Shown one piece after another: positions 7,129-15,524 of a DNA stretch of 28,222 bases; the stretch's first letter is position 1; the number at the start of each line of letters is the position of its first letter. The position numbers were made by a program, and so were the translations under genes. Below the pieces are notes generated by a model that worked only from the letters and a program-made list of their open reading frames with translations, was not told the DNA's origin and searched no databases. Source of the DNA: UBA1479 sp964012715 (GTDB taxonomy: Bacteria; Pseudomonadota; Alphaproteobacteria; Rhodospirillales; Casp-alpha2); NCBI GenBank assembly GCA_964012715.1, contig CAXGUG010000047.1, forward strand, positions 1 through 28,222. Reading direction: 5' to 3'.

Positions 7129-8421
7129 CTAAAGATTCTCGATCCGGATGATACGCGGGGTCATGACCACGGCGTCAAGGGCCCCGATGGCCGCGATCGC
7201 CTGAGTCATGTCAGATTCAAGGGTATCATGGGTTGTCATGACCACCGGAACGGGTTCGCCCGGGTCCCTGGTCCGCTGAATAATCGATTCCATCGACACA
7301 TTATGCTGTCCCAGGGCCTGGGCGATTCCCCCAAACACCCCCGGCCGGTCGACGACGTCGAAGCGTAGATAATAGCACCCACGGTGCCCAGCCATCGGCA
7401 TCGGGCGTGGCGGCGACAGGTCCGCCGTCGGCCGTGCAAACGCCGGAACCATGTTGCCGCGCGCGATATCGATGATATCGGCGACAACGGCGGAAGCCGT
7501 CGGCCCGGCCCCAGCACCCCGGCCCTGCATCAACACTTGGTCGACGAAATCACCTTCCGCAACCACGGCATTGAACACGCCGTCCACATGATTGATCGGC
7601 GCATCGAGCGGCACCATACACGGGTGCACGCGCTGCTCGATACCGGCGTCCGTCTCGGTCGCGATACCCAACAACTTGATGCCAAAGCCCAATTCCTGCG
7701 CGAACGATAGATCGACCGGCGAAATATGGCGGATGCCTTCGACATGGACAGAAGCGAAGTCGACCCGTGTCCCGAACGCCAACGCCGCCAGGATCGACAG
7801 CTTGTGCGCGGCATCGATCCCATCGATATCGAAACTTGGATCGGCTTCGGCATAGCCTTCGGCCTGGGCCTCGGCCAGCACATCGTCGAATTCGCGCCCG
7901 GTGTCGCGCATTTCGCTGAGGATATAGTTACAGGTGCCATTCAGGATGCCGTAGACGCGGGAAATCCCGTTGGCGGCCAACCCTTCGCGCAGCCCCTTCA
8001 GGATCGGGATCCCGCCGGCGACCGCGGCTTCGAAGCCAAGTCCGACCCCCGCTTTTTCGGCGGCGGCAGCGATGGGCGTGCCATGGTGCGCGATCAACGC
8101 CTTGTTGGCAGTCACGACATGCTTGCCGTTCTTCAGCGCCTTCTCGCACAGCGAGCGCGCCACACCTTCGGCCCCGCCAATCAATTCGACGACGACATCG
8201 ACGTCGGGATCGGACGCCAGATCGAGCGTATCATCCACCCATTTGACGCCAGACAGATCGACACCGCGATCCTTGGAGCGGTCCCGCGCCGACACGGCCA
8301 CAACCTCAATCCCACGGCCTGCACGGCGTGCGATCTCGTCTTTATGCGTTTCAAGAACTTGAACCGTACCGGCGCCGACAGTGCCCAGCCCGGCGATACC
8401 TACGCGCAGAGAATCAACCAT
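7129..8421 (-). CDS. hom: Homoserine dehydrogenase
   Basis: This 430-residue NAD(P)-dependent enzyme reduces aspartate semialdehyde to homoserine, at the branch to threonine and methionine. The N-terminal Rossmann motif is GIAGLGTVGAGT; VVELIGG and VTANKALIA mark the cofactor domain; GILNGTCNYIL and AEADPSFDIDGIDAAHKL mark the catalytic domain. A C-terminal ACT domain (residues about 350-430, YLRFDVVDRPGVFGGIAQAL) is the usual allosteric module. The ATG shares one base with the stop of the aminotransferase gene (TAATG), so the two are translationally coupled. It heads the hom-glpX-recJ part of the operon. Confidence 0.97.
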   Translation of the reverse strand: MVDSLRVGIAGLGTVGAGTVQVLETHKDEIARRAGRGIEVVAVSARDRSKDRGVDLSGVKWVDDTLDLASDPDVDVVVELIGGAEGVARSLCEKALKNGKHVVTANKALIAHHGTPIAAAAEKAGVGLGFEAAVAGGIPILKGLREGLAANGISRVYGILNGTCNYILSEMRDTGREFDDVLAEAQAEGYAEADPSFDIDGIDAAHKLSILAALAFGTRVDFASVHVEGIRHISPVDLSFAQELGFGIKLLGIATETDAGIEQRVHPCMVPLDAPINHVDGVFNAVVAEGDFVDQVLMQGRGAGAGPTASAVVADIIDIARGNMVPAFARPTADLSPPRPMPMAGHRGCYYLRFDVVDRPGVFGGIAQALGQHNVSMESIIQRTRDPGEPVPVVMTTHDTLESDMTQAIAAIGALDAVVMTPRIIRIENL

Positions 8422-9647
8422 TATCCCAGCGCCTGCCGGCCCGATTCCGTATTGTCCAGATTACCGGCGCGATACCGGGTCAGGAACGACTTGATGGCCC
8501 GAAGCGCCTGACGCGTGCGGTGAACGTTCTCGACCACGGCGATACGCACATAGCCGTCGCCGTGTTCACCGAAGCCGACGCCGGGGGCGACCGCCACCTG
8601 GGCTTCCGACAGCAGCAGCTTGGAGAATTCAAGCGAGCCGAGATGCGCCATGTCTTCCGGGATCGGCGCCCAGGCGAACATGGTCGCCGCCGGCGCGGGA
8701 ACGTCCCAGCCTGCCGAAGCAAGGCCGGAGATCAGCACGTCGCGCCGCTCCTTGTAGATCGACCGCATTTCATCGACGCAATCCTGCGGACCGTTCAGGG
8801 CCGCCGCGGCCGCAACCTGAATCGGGGTGAAGGCGCCGTAATCCAGATAGGATTTGACCCGCGCCAAGGCCGCGATCAGGTCGCGATTACCGGCGGCGAA
8901 GCCGATGCGCCAGCCCGGCATGGAATAGGTCTTGCTCATGGACGTGAATTCCACGGCAATGTCCCAGGCCTTTTGAATCTGCAGAATGGACGGCGGCGGG
9001 TTGCCGTCGAAATAGACCTCGGAATAGGCCAGGTCCGACAGAATGTAGATGCCGTGGAAACGGCAGAAATCGACGACCTGTTCATAGAACGCCAAGTCGC
9101 AGAGCTCCGCCGTCGGGTTGTTGGGGTAATTGAGGACGATCGCCGTCGGCTTCGGCACGCTGTGCTGCACCGCGCGCTCAAGGGCCTTGAAGAACTCCTC
9201 GTCCGGTTTGACCGGAATGTTACGTACGGCGGCGCCGTTGATGATGAAGCCGAACTGGTGAATGGGATAGCTCGGGTTCGGCACCAGGATCACGTCGCCG
9301 GGGCTGGTGATGGCGGCCGACAGGTTGGCCAGGCCTTCCTTCGAGCCCAGGGTCACGATGGCTTCGTGCTCCGGATCGACGGTCACATTGAAGCGACGCT
9401 CGTAGTAATTGGACAGCGCCTTGCGCAACCCCGGAATCCCGCGCGAATTCGAATAACGGTGGGTCTTCGGGTCCTGCACCGTCTCGACCAGCTTTTCGAC
9501 GATATGCGCCGGCGTCGGCAGATCGGGGTTACCCATGCCAAAATCGATGATGTCCTCTCCGGCGGCGCGAGCTCGGGCCTTCATCGCGTTGACTTCAGCG
9601 AAGACATAAGGCGGCAAACGTCGGATACGGTGGAATTCCTGTTTCAT
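8421..9647 (-). CDS. alaC: Class I/II PLP-dependent aminotransferase (AlaC-like)
   Basis: This is a 408-residue fold-type I aminotransferase. FGMGNPDLPTP and RYSNSRGIPGLRKAL are N-terminal landmarks. VLNYPNNPTAE and LSDLAYSEVYF hold the PLP-binding Asn, Asp and Tyr. The Schiff-base Lys is in SMSKTYSMPGWRIGF (about residue 240), and the substrate-carboxylate Arg is in YVRIAVVEN. The closest groups from memory are AlaC (glutamate-pyruvate) and the LL-diaminopimelate/aspartate aminotransferases often annotated beside hom in alphaproteobacteria. Coupling to hom by TAATG suggests a job in aspartate-family or alanine synthesis. The substrate, and so the symbol, is tentative. Confidence 0.85.
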   Translation of the reverse strand: MKQEFHRIRRLPPYVFAEVNAMKARARAAGEDIIDFGMGNPDLPTPAHIVEKLVETVQDPKTHRYSNSRGIPGLRKALSNYYERRFNVTVDPEHEAIVTLGSKEGLANLSAAITSPGDVILVPNPSYPIHQFGFIINGAAVRNIPVKPDEEFFKALERAVQHSVPKPTAIVLNYPNNPTAELCDLAFYEQVVDFCRFHGIYILSDLAYSEVYFDGNPPPSILQIQKAWDIAVEFTSMSKTYSMPGWRIGFAAGNRDLIAALARVKSYLDYGAFTPIQVAAAAALNGPQDCVDEMRSIYKERRDVLISGLASAGWDVPAPAATMFAWAPIPEDMAHLGSLEFSKLLLSEAQVAVAPGVGFGEHGDGYVRIAVVENVHRTRQALRAIKSFLTRYRAGNLDNTESGRQALG

Positions 9648-9766
9648 CGTGGCTTCTTCATTGTGCCGAGAACAAAATAAAAATGGGAATGGGCCCGGCC
9701 TGGGCAGTCGGCATCATGCTCACCCAGGGGGCCTCAAACACGGGCAAACCTTTAGCTGGAAAAGGC

Positions 9767-10906
9767 TTAGCGCGTCAAAAAGATTTCCGCGCGGCGGTTT
9801 CCGGCTTCCCCGTTGGGCATGACCTCAAGATAGACCGGCTGCGAGTCGGCCAGGGCCGCGGTCACGACCGTGGCGCGCTTGGCGCCCCGCCGGACCAGCT
9901 CGCTGGCGACGGCCTTGGCCCGCTGCGCCGACATCCGATAGTTCACCAAACGGTGCTTTTCCGGGCTCAGGTTGCGGGTCCGGGACGACGAATGCCCCAC
10001 TACGTGAAGCGTCCCGCCCTGCTCTCTCTGCAAGGCTACGACCTGCGACAGGATCTGACGATCCCGCGCCGACAGCTTGGACGAACCGTTCGGGAAGACG
10101 ATGGTCGCGATCCGCGTCGCCCCCGGGGGCAGCGGCTGCGATTGAGCGACACCACCGACAGAGGCCGATTCCATGACTGTGGCCGGGAGCTGCGCGCCCG
10201 AGGAATCGACAATACCGTCACCGGAAATCACGATGGTTTCGCCCACGCCGACACCGGACGGAAGGCCGGTCGGACGAACGAATTTCGGCTGCTCACCCGC
10301 AGCGGCAAGGATTTCAGCCAGCTGCTTCTGCATACGGTTCTGCAAATCGGCGAACTCGGCTTCCTGTTCGGCCCGGGTCGGGATCGAGAACTGCGGCACG
10401 CCGGGGACCGTCGCCGCCGGTTGATCTTCTTCCTTCGGCTGCGTCAGCTTGGGCGCGGTCGACGCCATCATATCGGCCGGCTTGGGCGCTTCGGCCATGG
10501 TCTTGGCCGGGCCGGTCGCGGGCTGAGCCATCGGGCTCGGCGCGGGCGGAGCGGCGGGCGCCGCGGCACGGACCGGATCGACAGCCGAGCTTTGATCCTG
10601 ACGCGTGATCGCAGGCGCATAGCGCGGACGCTCCGGATCGGCGGCAAGGCCGAGGTTCCGGTTGTCACGCTGCTTATCGACGTCGGAAAGTTTGGGATAG
10701 GACTGCTGGGTCTGTTCGGTCCCTGCGGCTGCGGCGACCTGCTGTTCGCGGGCGCGGCGCGCCTCTTCCTCGGGATCGCCCGATTTGTCGCTGGAGAACA
10801 GATCAACCGTGCTTTTGTACCATTCCGCGGGGTTGACGGCGTCGGGCACCGACGAACACCCCGTCAGCGCGACCGCCATCACCAAGGCCGCCGGAACATA
10901 ACGCAT
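9767..10906 (-). CDS. OmpA-family outer-membrane lipoprotein
   Basis: This is a 379-residue protein starting at the ATG at 10906. Residues 1-17 form a lipoprotein signal ending in the lipobox LTGC (Cys about residue 17). A long Ala/Pro/Gln-rich linker (about 40-200) should span the periplasm. It is followed by a short charged helix (RAEQEAEFADLQNRMQKQLAEI) and a C-terminal OmpA-like domain (TIVFPNGSSKLSARDRQIL, then NYRMSAQRAKAVASELVRRG and GNRRAEIFL). In the peptidoglycan loop the usual GHTD reads GHSSS, so the diaminopimelate-binding Asp is missing, whereas the partner Arg in SAQRA is present. The frame is open to 10975, but the later ATG gives the proper signal peptide and has GGTGGGG upstream. 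A role in wall anchoring is inferred. Confidence 0.85.
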   Translation of the reverse strand: MRYVPAALVMAVALTGCSSVPDAVNPAEWYKSTVDLFSSDKSGDPEEEARRAREQQVAAAAGTEQTQQSYPKLSDVDKQRDNRNLGLAADPERPRYAPAITRQDQSSAVDPVRAAAPAAPPAPSPMAQPATGPAKTMAEAPKPADMMASTAPKLTQPKEEDQPAATVPGVPQFSIPTRAEQEAEFADLQNRMQKQLAEILAAAGEQPKFVRPTGLPSGVGVGETIVISGDGIVDSSGAQLPATVMESASVGGVAQSQPLPPGATRIATIVFPNGSSKLSARDRQILSQVVALQREQGGTLHVVGHSSSRTRNLSPEKHRLVNYRMSAQRAKAVASELVRRGAKRATVVTAALADSQPVYLEVMPNGEAGNRRAEIFLTR

Positions 10907-11235
10907 AGCCCCACCGATTCGGATTACGGAAAACACCCCCTGATACTCGCCCATGTGCCGCATAGCTCCCTTCATCTTAAATTCCCCTGCCCGGGAATCG
11001 TCCTATGACCCTGGCGCACCGCCTTGAATTCCCAGGAATGGCGGGCTACAAAAACCCGACCGTTCGACGGATGCGCATCCTAACCGCCCCAGGCCCAGGA
11101 CGACGCTGTCTTAGCCCATACCGCAACGCAGAAGGACAGGCAAAGCCAGCACCTTCGCAATCCGGTAACATATTTTGTCGCAATCTCCTAGTCGGACCAG
11201 CAAACTCCTGATCGGAGCAAGGAACCGAGCGACAG
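10907..11235. other. 329-bp divergent intergenic region (OmpA lipoprotein / phaC)
   Basis: This region separates two divergent genes and must hold both promoters. It contains a perfect 12-bp palindrome, GGATGCGCATCC (11069-11080), and two copies of TCGCAATC (11155-11162 and 11178-11185), 23 bp apart, before phaC. AT-rich TAACATATTTTG between the copies could be a -10 region. The short open frame at 11005-11211 lacks any coding signature. Confidence 0.5.
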
Positions 11236-13185
11236 ATGGACAAAGAGCCTACCGAGACTTCGCCCGTCGAAGCAGCAACGGAATTCTCCACCTCAATCTT
11301 TGAAATCGCCGAACGCAGCCAGCGCCTCGTGACGGACTGGCTGATGCGCCATGCTAAGGAAATCGCCGCGCCGGATATCGACCCGCTGCATATCGGTGAA
11401 GCCTTTCTGGACATGACCCAGCATATGATGGCCAACCCGGTGAAGATGATGGAATCGGGGCTGACGCTATGGCAGGCCTACATGGAACTGTGGCAGTCGA
11501 CGGCCTTGCGCATGATGGGTGCCGATGCCGACCCCGTGGCCGAACCGCAACCTGGCGACCGCCGGTTCCGGGACGAAGCCTGGTCCGACAACCAAGTCTT
11601 CGACTACATCAAACAATCCTATCTTCTGACCGCCAAATGGCTGGAATCGACGGTGCATAACGTCGAAGGCTTGGATGAGCACACGCAGAAGAAAGTCGAT
11701 TTCTATACCAAGCAGTTCGTCGATGCTCTGTCGCCGACTAATTTCCTGCTCACCAATCCGGAAGCGCTCCGCGCCACCGTGGAAACCAAGGGCGAGAGCT
11801 TGATCCACGGCCTGAACAACTTGCTCGACGATCTGGAACGCGGCGACGGAAAGCTGGCGATCCGCATGACCGACATGGACGCCTTCGAGATCGGCAAGAA
11901 CGTGGCGACGACCAAGGGCAAGGTCGTGTTCCGCAACTACCTGATGGAACTCATTCAGTTCGATCCCCTGACGGATACCGTCCTGAAGCGCCCACTGCTG
12001 ATCGTCCCGCCTTGGATCAACAAGTATTACATCCTCGATCTGCGGGCCGAGAACTCGTTCATCCGCTGGGCCACGGAACAAGGCCACACGGTGTTCATTA
12101 TCTCCTGGGTCAATCCGGACCAGAAACTGGCCCGAGAAACCTTCGAAGATTACATGCTCGACGGCCCGCTTACGGCGCTGGACGCGATCGCGCAGGCGAC
12201 GGGCGAACGCTCCGTCAACATGGTCGGCTATTGCCTGGGCGGCACCCTGACCGCGACGACCCTGGCTTGGCTCGCCGCACAGGACGATCCGAAATGGCAA
12301 GATCGGGTCAACTCCGTGACGTTCTTCACCACGATGGTCGATTTCACCGACCCGGGCGATCTGGCCGTGTTCGTGGACGAAGAACAGTTGGAGGAAATGG
12401 AATCCAAGATGAACGAGCGCGGCTATCTCGACGGCTCGGAAATGGCGACCACCTTCAACATGCTGCGCGCCAACGACCTTGTATGGTCGTTCGTGGTCAA
12501 CAACTACCTGCTGGGCAAGGATCCCTTCCCGTTCGACCTGCTGTTCTGGAACTCGGATTCAACCCGCATGCCCGCGGCCATGCATTCGTTCTACCTGCGC
12601 AAAATGTACCTGGAGAACAAACTGGCCGAACCGGGCGGGATCGAGTTGGCGGGAACGCCCATCGACCTGCGCAAGATCGACATTCCGGTCTACATCATCT
12701 CGACCCGCGAAGATCACATCGCACCTTGGAAAACGACCTATCTGGCGACGCAAATCTACAAGGGTCCCGTGCACTTCGTGCTCTCGGCCTCGGGTCATAT
12801 CGCCGGGATCATCAACCCGCCGGCGTCGAACAAGTACTGCTATTGGCTCAACCCGGAAACGCCGAAGGATGCGGATGCCTGGCTGGCCGATGCCCAGCAA
12901 TGCCCCGGTTCGTGGTGGCCGGAATGGGACGCCTGGGTAAAGGACCGCTCGGACAATGAGATGATTCCGGCGCGTGTTCCCGGCGACGGTAAACTAAAGG
13001 CGCTTGAAGACGCGCCCGGCACCTATGTGAAGGTTTTGCTGAACGGCAAAGGTAAGAAGCCTAAGGCCGCCGCCAAACCCAAGGCGACGCCAAAACCCAA
13101 GGCGACGTCAAAACCCAAGGCTGGCCCGAAAGCCACGGCCAAGGCCAAACCCAAGCCTAGGGCTAAGACCGCCGGGCCGAAGTAG
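11236..13185 (+). CDS. phaC: Class I polyhydroxyalkanoate synthase with Lys/Pro/Ala-rich C-terminal tail
   Basis: This 649-residue enzyme polymerises hydroxyacyl-CoA on granule surfaces. The N-terminal PhaC domain (about 90-250) leads into an alpha/beta-hydrolase core. The lipase-like box is GYCLGG (catalytic Cys about residue 331), the catalytic Asp is in STREDHIAPW, and the His is in SASGHIAGI. WVNPDQ and the PPWINKYYILDL block are class I hallmarks. The core ends around residue 600 (TYVKVLLNGKG). About 45 further residues are built of KPKAT, KPKAG and KPKPRA units with no acidic residue, resembling histone H1-like tails of phasins such as PhaF. The start has AAGGA about 11 nt upstream. No phaA, phaB or phasin gene is adjacent; the convergent neighbour is a MocR regulator 6 bp away. 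Confidence 0.95.
   Translation: MDKEPTETSPVEAATEFSTSIFEIAERSQRLVTDWLMRHAKEIAAPDIDPLHIGEAFLDMTQHMMANPVKMMESGLTLWQAYMELWQSTALRMMGADADPVAEPQPGDRRFRDEAWSDNQVFDYIKQSYLLTAKWLESTVHNVEGLDEHTQKKVDFYTKQFVDALSPTNFLLTNPEALRATVETKGESLIHGLNNLLDDLERGDGKLAIRMTDMDAFEIGKNVATTKGKVVFRNYLMELIQFDPLTDTVLKRPLLIVPPWINKYYILDLRAENSFIRWATEQGHTVFIISWVNPDQKLARETFEDYMLDGPLTALDAIAQATGERSVNMVGYCLGGTLTATTLAWLAAQDDPKWQDRVNSVTFFTTMVDFTDPGDLAVFVDEEQLEEMESKMNERGYLDGSEMATTFNMLRANDLVWSFVVNNYLLGKDPFPFDLLFWNSDSTRMPAAMHSFYLRKMYLENKLAEPGGIELAGTPIDLRKIDIPVYIISTREDHIAPWKTTYLATQIYKGPVHFVLSASGHIAGIINPPASNKYCYWLNPETPKDADAWLADAQQCPGSWWPEWDAWVKDRSDNEMIPARVPGDGKLKALEDAPGTYVKVLLNGKGKKPKAAAKPKATPKPKATSKPKAGPKATAKAKPKPRAKTAGPK
13054..13180 (+). 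repeat. Degenerate tandem repeat coding the PhaC tail
   Basis: Units based on AAACCCAAGGCGACG (15 bp, encoding KPKAT) recur with small changes through the last 130 bp of phaC. The most regular copies lie near 13074-13125. Repeats like this expand and shrink by slippage, so tail length may vary between strains. Confidence 0.7.
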
Positions 13186-13191
13186 ACTCGG

Positions 13192-14724
13192 TCAAGGTTT
13201 CGCGGCCAGGGCGCGCCCGACCGCCTGTTCCAACCGCGCCGCCGCGTCGCGCAGCGCAGCTTCCGGATAGGCGGTGTAACCCAGAACAAGGCCGTTGCGC
13301 CGTGACGGGCCGTCGTAAAACCCGGACAACGCCCGCGCGGTCACGTCCAGGTCCGCCGCTTCGCGCGTAATCGCCCCGTCCATCAGGCCCTGCGTCTTGC
13401 CCGCCCCGCCCCAAGTGACGGTCAGATGCATGCCCGCGTCGTCGTCCGGCAGGTCGAACAAACCTTTGAACCTGGCCGTCAATTCCTCACGCAGGATCGC
13501 CTGCCGCTCCCCATACAGGTTGCGCATGCGCCGCACATGGGCGCCGAAGCGCCCGGAATCCATGAAATCAGCCAAGACCGGCTGCATCGCCAATGCCGGA
13601 AAGTCATCGACCGCGCCGCGCAAGCGGACAAAGGCCTCGACCAACGGTTCCGGCACGACGAGATAGCCCAGGCGAAGCGCCGGGAACATCACCTTGGAGA
13701 ACGTCCCCGCATAGATCACCCGCCCGCCACCATCCAAGCCTTGCAGCGCCGCCAAGGGACGCCCGCGATAGCGGTATTCGCTGTCGTAGTCGTCTTCCAA
13801 AATCCAGAACCCAGCCTCTCTGGCCCAGGCCAGAAGATCCAGGCGGCGCGCTAGGCTCATCGTCACGCCCAGGGGAAATTGATGGGACGGTGTGACCGCC
13901 AAGAGGCGCGGATGGGGTGTTGCCGCCCGTGCCCGGGCGACGTCCAGGCCTTCCGCATCGACTGGCGCGCGCACAACCCGCGCCCCGGCCGAAGTCAGCG
14001 CTGCCGTCAGACCGCGATATCCAGGGTTCTCCATGACCACGGGCACGTCCGGGTCCAACAGCACCCGGGCGCAAAGGTCGATCCCCTGCTGCGCCCCCGA
14101 GGTGATGATGACTTGATCCGCCGAGCACGCAGCCCCGCGCACCGCGACCAGATAGTCGGCGATGGCCCGCCGCAGGGGCAGATGCCCCCGCCCGTCGCGG
14201 TCTTCCAGCATGCCAATTGGGGGCCGGCGCCAGAACCGCCCCACAGCCCGCCCCCATTCGTCGAACGGAAAGGCCGACACATCGGGCAGGCCCGGCAGGA
14301 ACGGGCGATGCATGCCCGGCCCGGGTGTGCGCCTGGATACCAAATCCAACACCCGCGCCGGAAGCGGCGGCGGCGGATCATCCGACAACGCGGGGGCAGC
14401 GGCCCGAAAATCATCCGACAGGTCCGGCAGATCAGCGGAAACCCGCGTGCCCGCGCCGGGTCGGGCCTCGGTATAGCCCTCGGCCAGCAGTTGATCGAAG
14501 GCTGCCAGGACCGTGTTGCGCGAAACCGATAACTCCGCCGCCAAAACCCGTGACGCCGGCAGGCGCGCGCCCGGGCGCAGCACCCCGGCCAGAATCAATC
14601 CCTTCAACCGTTTGTAGATCTGTTCGTTCAGGGGGTTGTCGCCCGCCCGATCCAAATCCAGGTCGACCAACAAGGATCCCCGGTCCTGATTTGTCCGCGC
14701 CTTTGTCACAAATGGCCCTTTCAT
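13192..14724 (-). CDS. MocR-type (GntR HTH plus aminotransferase domain) transcriptional regulator
   Basis: This is a 510-residue regulator. The N-terminal GntR winged helix (about residues 20-90) contains LNEQIYKRLKGLILAGVL, ARLPASRVLAAELSVSRNTV and QLLAEGYTEARPGAGTRV. A fold-type I aminotransferase domain follows. Its PLP-site residues are present: VMENPGYRG, ILEDDYDSEYRYRGRPLAAL and Lys in YAGTFSKVMFPALRLGYLV. MocR proteins sense PLP or amino-acid adducts and usually control a divergent gene; here a PNPOx-fold protein starts 106 bp away. The ATG at 14724 lacks a clear ribosome site. A GTG at 14709 preceded by AAAGGG is a credible alternative start. It is likely autoregulated from the shared promoter. 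PdxR (pyridoxal synthesis control) is one possible subgroup, but no pdxST is near. Confidence 0.9.
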   Translation of the reverse strand: MKGPFVTKARTNQDRGSLLVDLDLDRAGDNPLNEQIYKRLKGLILAGVLRPGARLPASRVLAAELSVSRNTVLAAFDQLLAEGYTEARPGAGTRVSADLPDLSDDFRAAAPALSDDPPPPLPARVLDLVSRRTPGPGMHRPFLPGLPDVSAFPFDEWGRAVGRFWRRPPIGMLEDRDGRGHLPLRRAIADYLVAVRGAACSADQVIITSGAQQGIDLCARVLLDPDVPVVMENPGYRGLTAALTSAGARVVRAPVDAEGLDVARARAATPHPRLLAVTPSHQFPLGVTMSLARRLDLLAWAREAGFWILEDDYDSEYRYRGRPLAALQGLDGGGRVIYAGTFSKVMFPALRLGYLVVPEPLVEAFVRLRGAVDDFPALAMQPVLADFMDSGRFGAHVRRMRNLYGERQAILREELTARFKGLFDLPDDDAGMHLTVTWGGAGKTQGLMDGAITREAADLDVTARALSGFYDGPSRRNGLVLGYTAYPEAALRDAAARLEQAVGRALAAKP

Positions 14725-14736
14725 AAAAATATTTAT

Positions 14737-14754
14737 GGCTCTTTTGAAAGAACC
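14737..14754. promoter_or_regulatory. Inverted repeat in the MocR/PNPOx divergent promoter
   Basis: GGCTCTTT-TG-AAAGAACC pairs 7 of 8 positions. It overlaps a possible -35 element TTGAAA (14744-14749), followed 16 bp later by a weak -10, TACAGG (14766-14771), reading towards the plus-strand gene. This is the placement expected of an activator or repressor site for the divergent MocR protein. Confidence 0.5.
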
Positions 14755-14829
14755 AATAAGCAGGCTACAGGGAATGCACCATCGCTCGCAAGCGGCACGT
14801 CCCCCCACCCCGACATAAGGAATTCGGCC

Positions 14830-15507
14830 ATGACCACCGACACGCCCTTGAAGATCACCGAAAAATCACGGGTCAAGCGGGTGCCGAAGCGCGCCGCCTA
14901 TGACCGCGCCACGGTCGATGCGATCCTGGACGCGGGCATCCTGTGCCATGTCGGCTATGTCATCGACGGCGAGCCCTATGTGACCGCGACCTGCCACTGG
15001 CGGCACGGCAATCGGGTCTACTGGCACGGCTCGGCGGCCAGCCGGATGCTGCGCACGGTGACCGGCGGCGTGCCGGTCTGCCTGACCGTCTCGCATCTGG
15101 ATGGGATCGTGCTGGCGCGCTCGGGCTTTCACCACTCGGTCAATTTCCGCGGCGTCACCCTGTTCGGGCAGGCCGTGAAGATCGAAGACCCGGCGGAGAA
15201 GCTGCAAGCCTTGAAGGATTTCACCGATCGCCTGACCCCGGGGCGGTGGGAAGAACTGCGCGAAACCACGGACCAGGAACTGAAAGGCACCACGGTCTGC
15301 GCGATGGAGATCGACGAAGGCTCGGCCAAGGTTCGGAGCGGCGGCCCGATCGACGACGAAGAGGATTACGACCTCGACATCTGGGCCGGCGTGGTGCCGG
15401 TGACGACGACCATCGGGGCCCCGATTCCCGATGATCGGCTAAAACCCGGCGTCGCGGAACCCGCGTATTTGCGGGCGATTTCGATCGGTCAGGCGGAGAA
15501 ATCGTAA
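14830..15507 (+). CDS. Pyridoxamine 5'-phosphate oxidase-fold flavin-binding protein (COG3467/NimA-like)
   Basis: This 225-residue protein belongs to the split-barrel FMN-binding family. The opening VKRVPKRAAYDRATVDAILD, then LCHVGYVIDGEPYVTATCHW, VYWHGSAASRMLRT and CLTVSHLDGIVLARSGFHHS are typical of COG3467 proteins, some of which are called nitroimidazole-resistance (Nim) proteins. The later VNFRGVTLFGQAV completes the barrel. The start has AAGGAATTCGGCC upstream. It is divergent from the MocR regulator, a recurrent pairing that suggests the regulator controls it, and is followed 17 bp later by a TSUP exporter in what looks like one operon. The substrate is unknown; true PdxH activity is unlikely because the PdxH signature is absent. 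Confidence 0.88.
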   Translation: MTTDTPLKITEKSRVKRVPKRAAYDRATVDAILDAGILCHVGYVIDGEPYVTATCHWRHGNRVYWHGSAASRMLRTVTGGVPVCLTVSHLDGIVLARSGFHHSVNFRGVTLFGQAVKIEDPAEKLQALKDFTDRLTPGRWEELRETTDQELKGTTVCAMEIDEGSAKVRSGGPIDDEEDYDLDIWAGVVPVTTTIGAPIPDDRLKPGVAEPAYLRAISIGQAEKS

Positions 15508-15524
15508 ATCGTTATATTGGCGTC

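Noticed and set aside
8328..9680. 450-codon plus-strand open frame opposite the aminotransferase and hom
   Set aside because: The minus-strand genes have clear family motifs across the same bases, and the plus-strand product is Arg/Gly/His-biased without any domain.
9683..11008. 441-codon plus-strand open frame over the OmpA lipoprotein
   Set aside because: Its product is Arg/Gly-rich and featureless, whereas the opposite strand has a signal peptide, lipobox and OmpA domain.
11005..11211. 68-codon open frame between the OmpA lipoprotein and phaC
   Set aside because: It has no ribosome site, motif or coding bias, and it occupies promoter DNA.
13054..13180. KPKA-coding repeats as a CRISPR-like or mobile repeat array
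   Set aside because: They are short, in frame with phaC, lack unique spacers and are explained by the protein tail.
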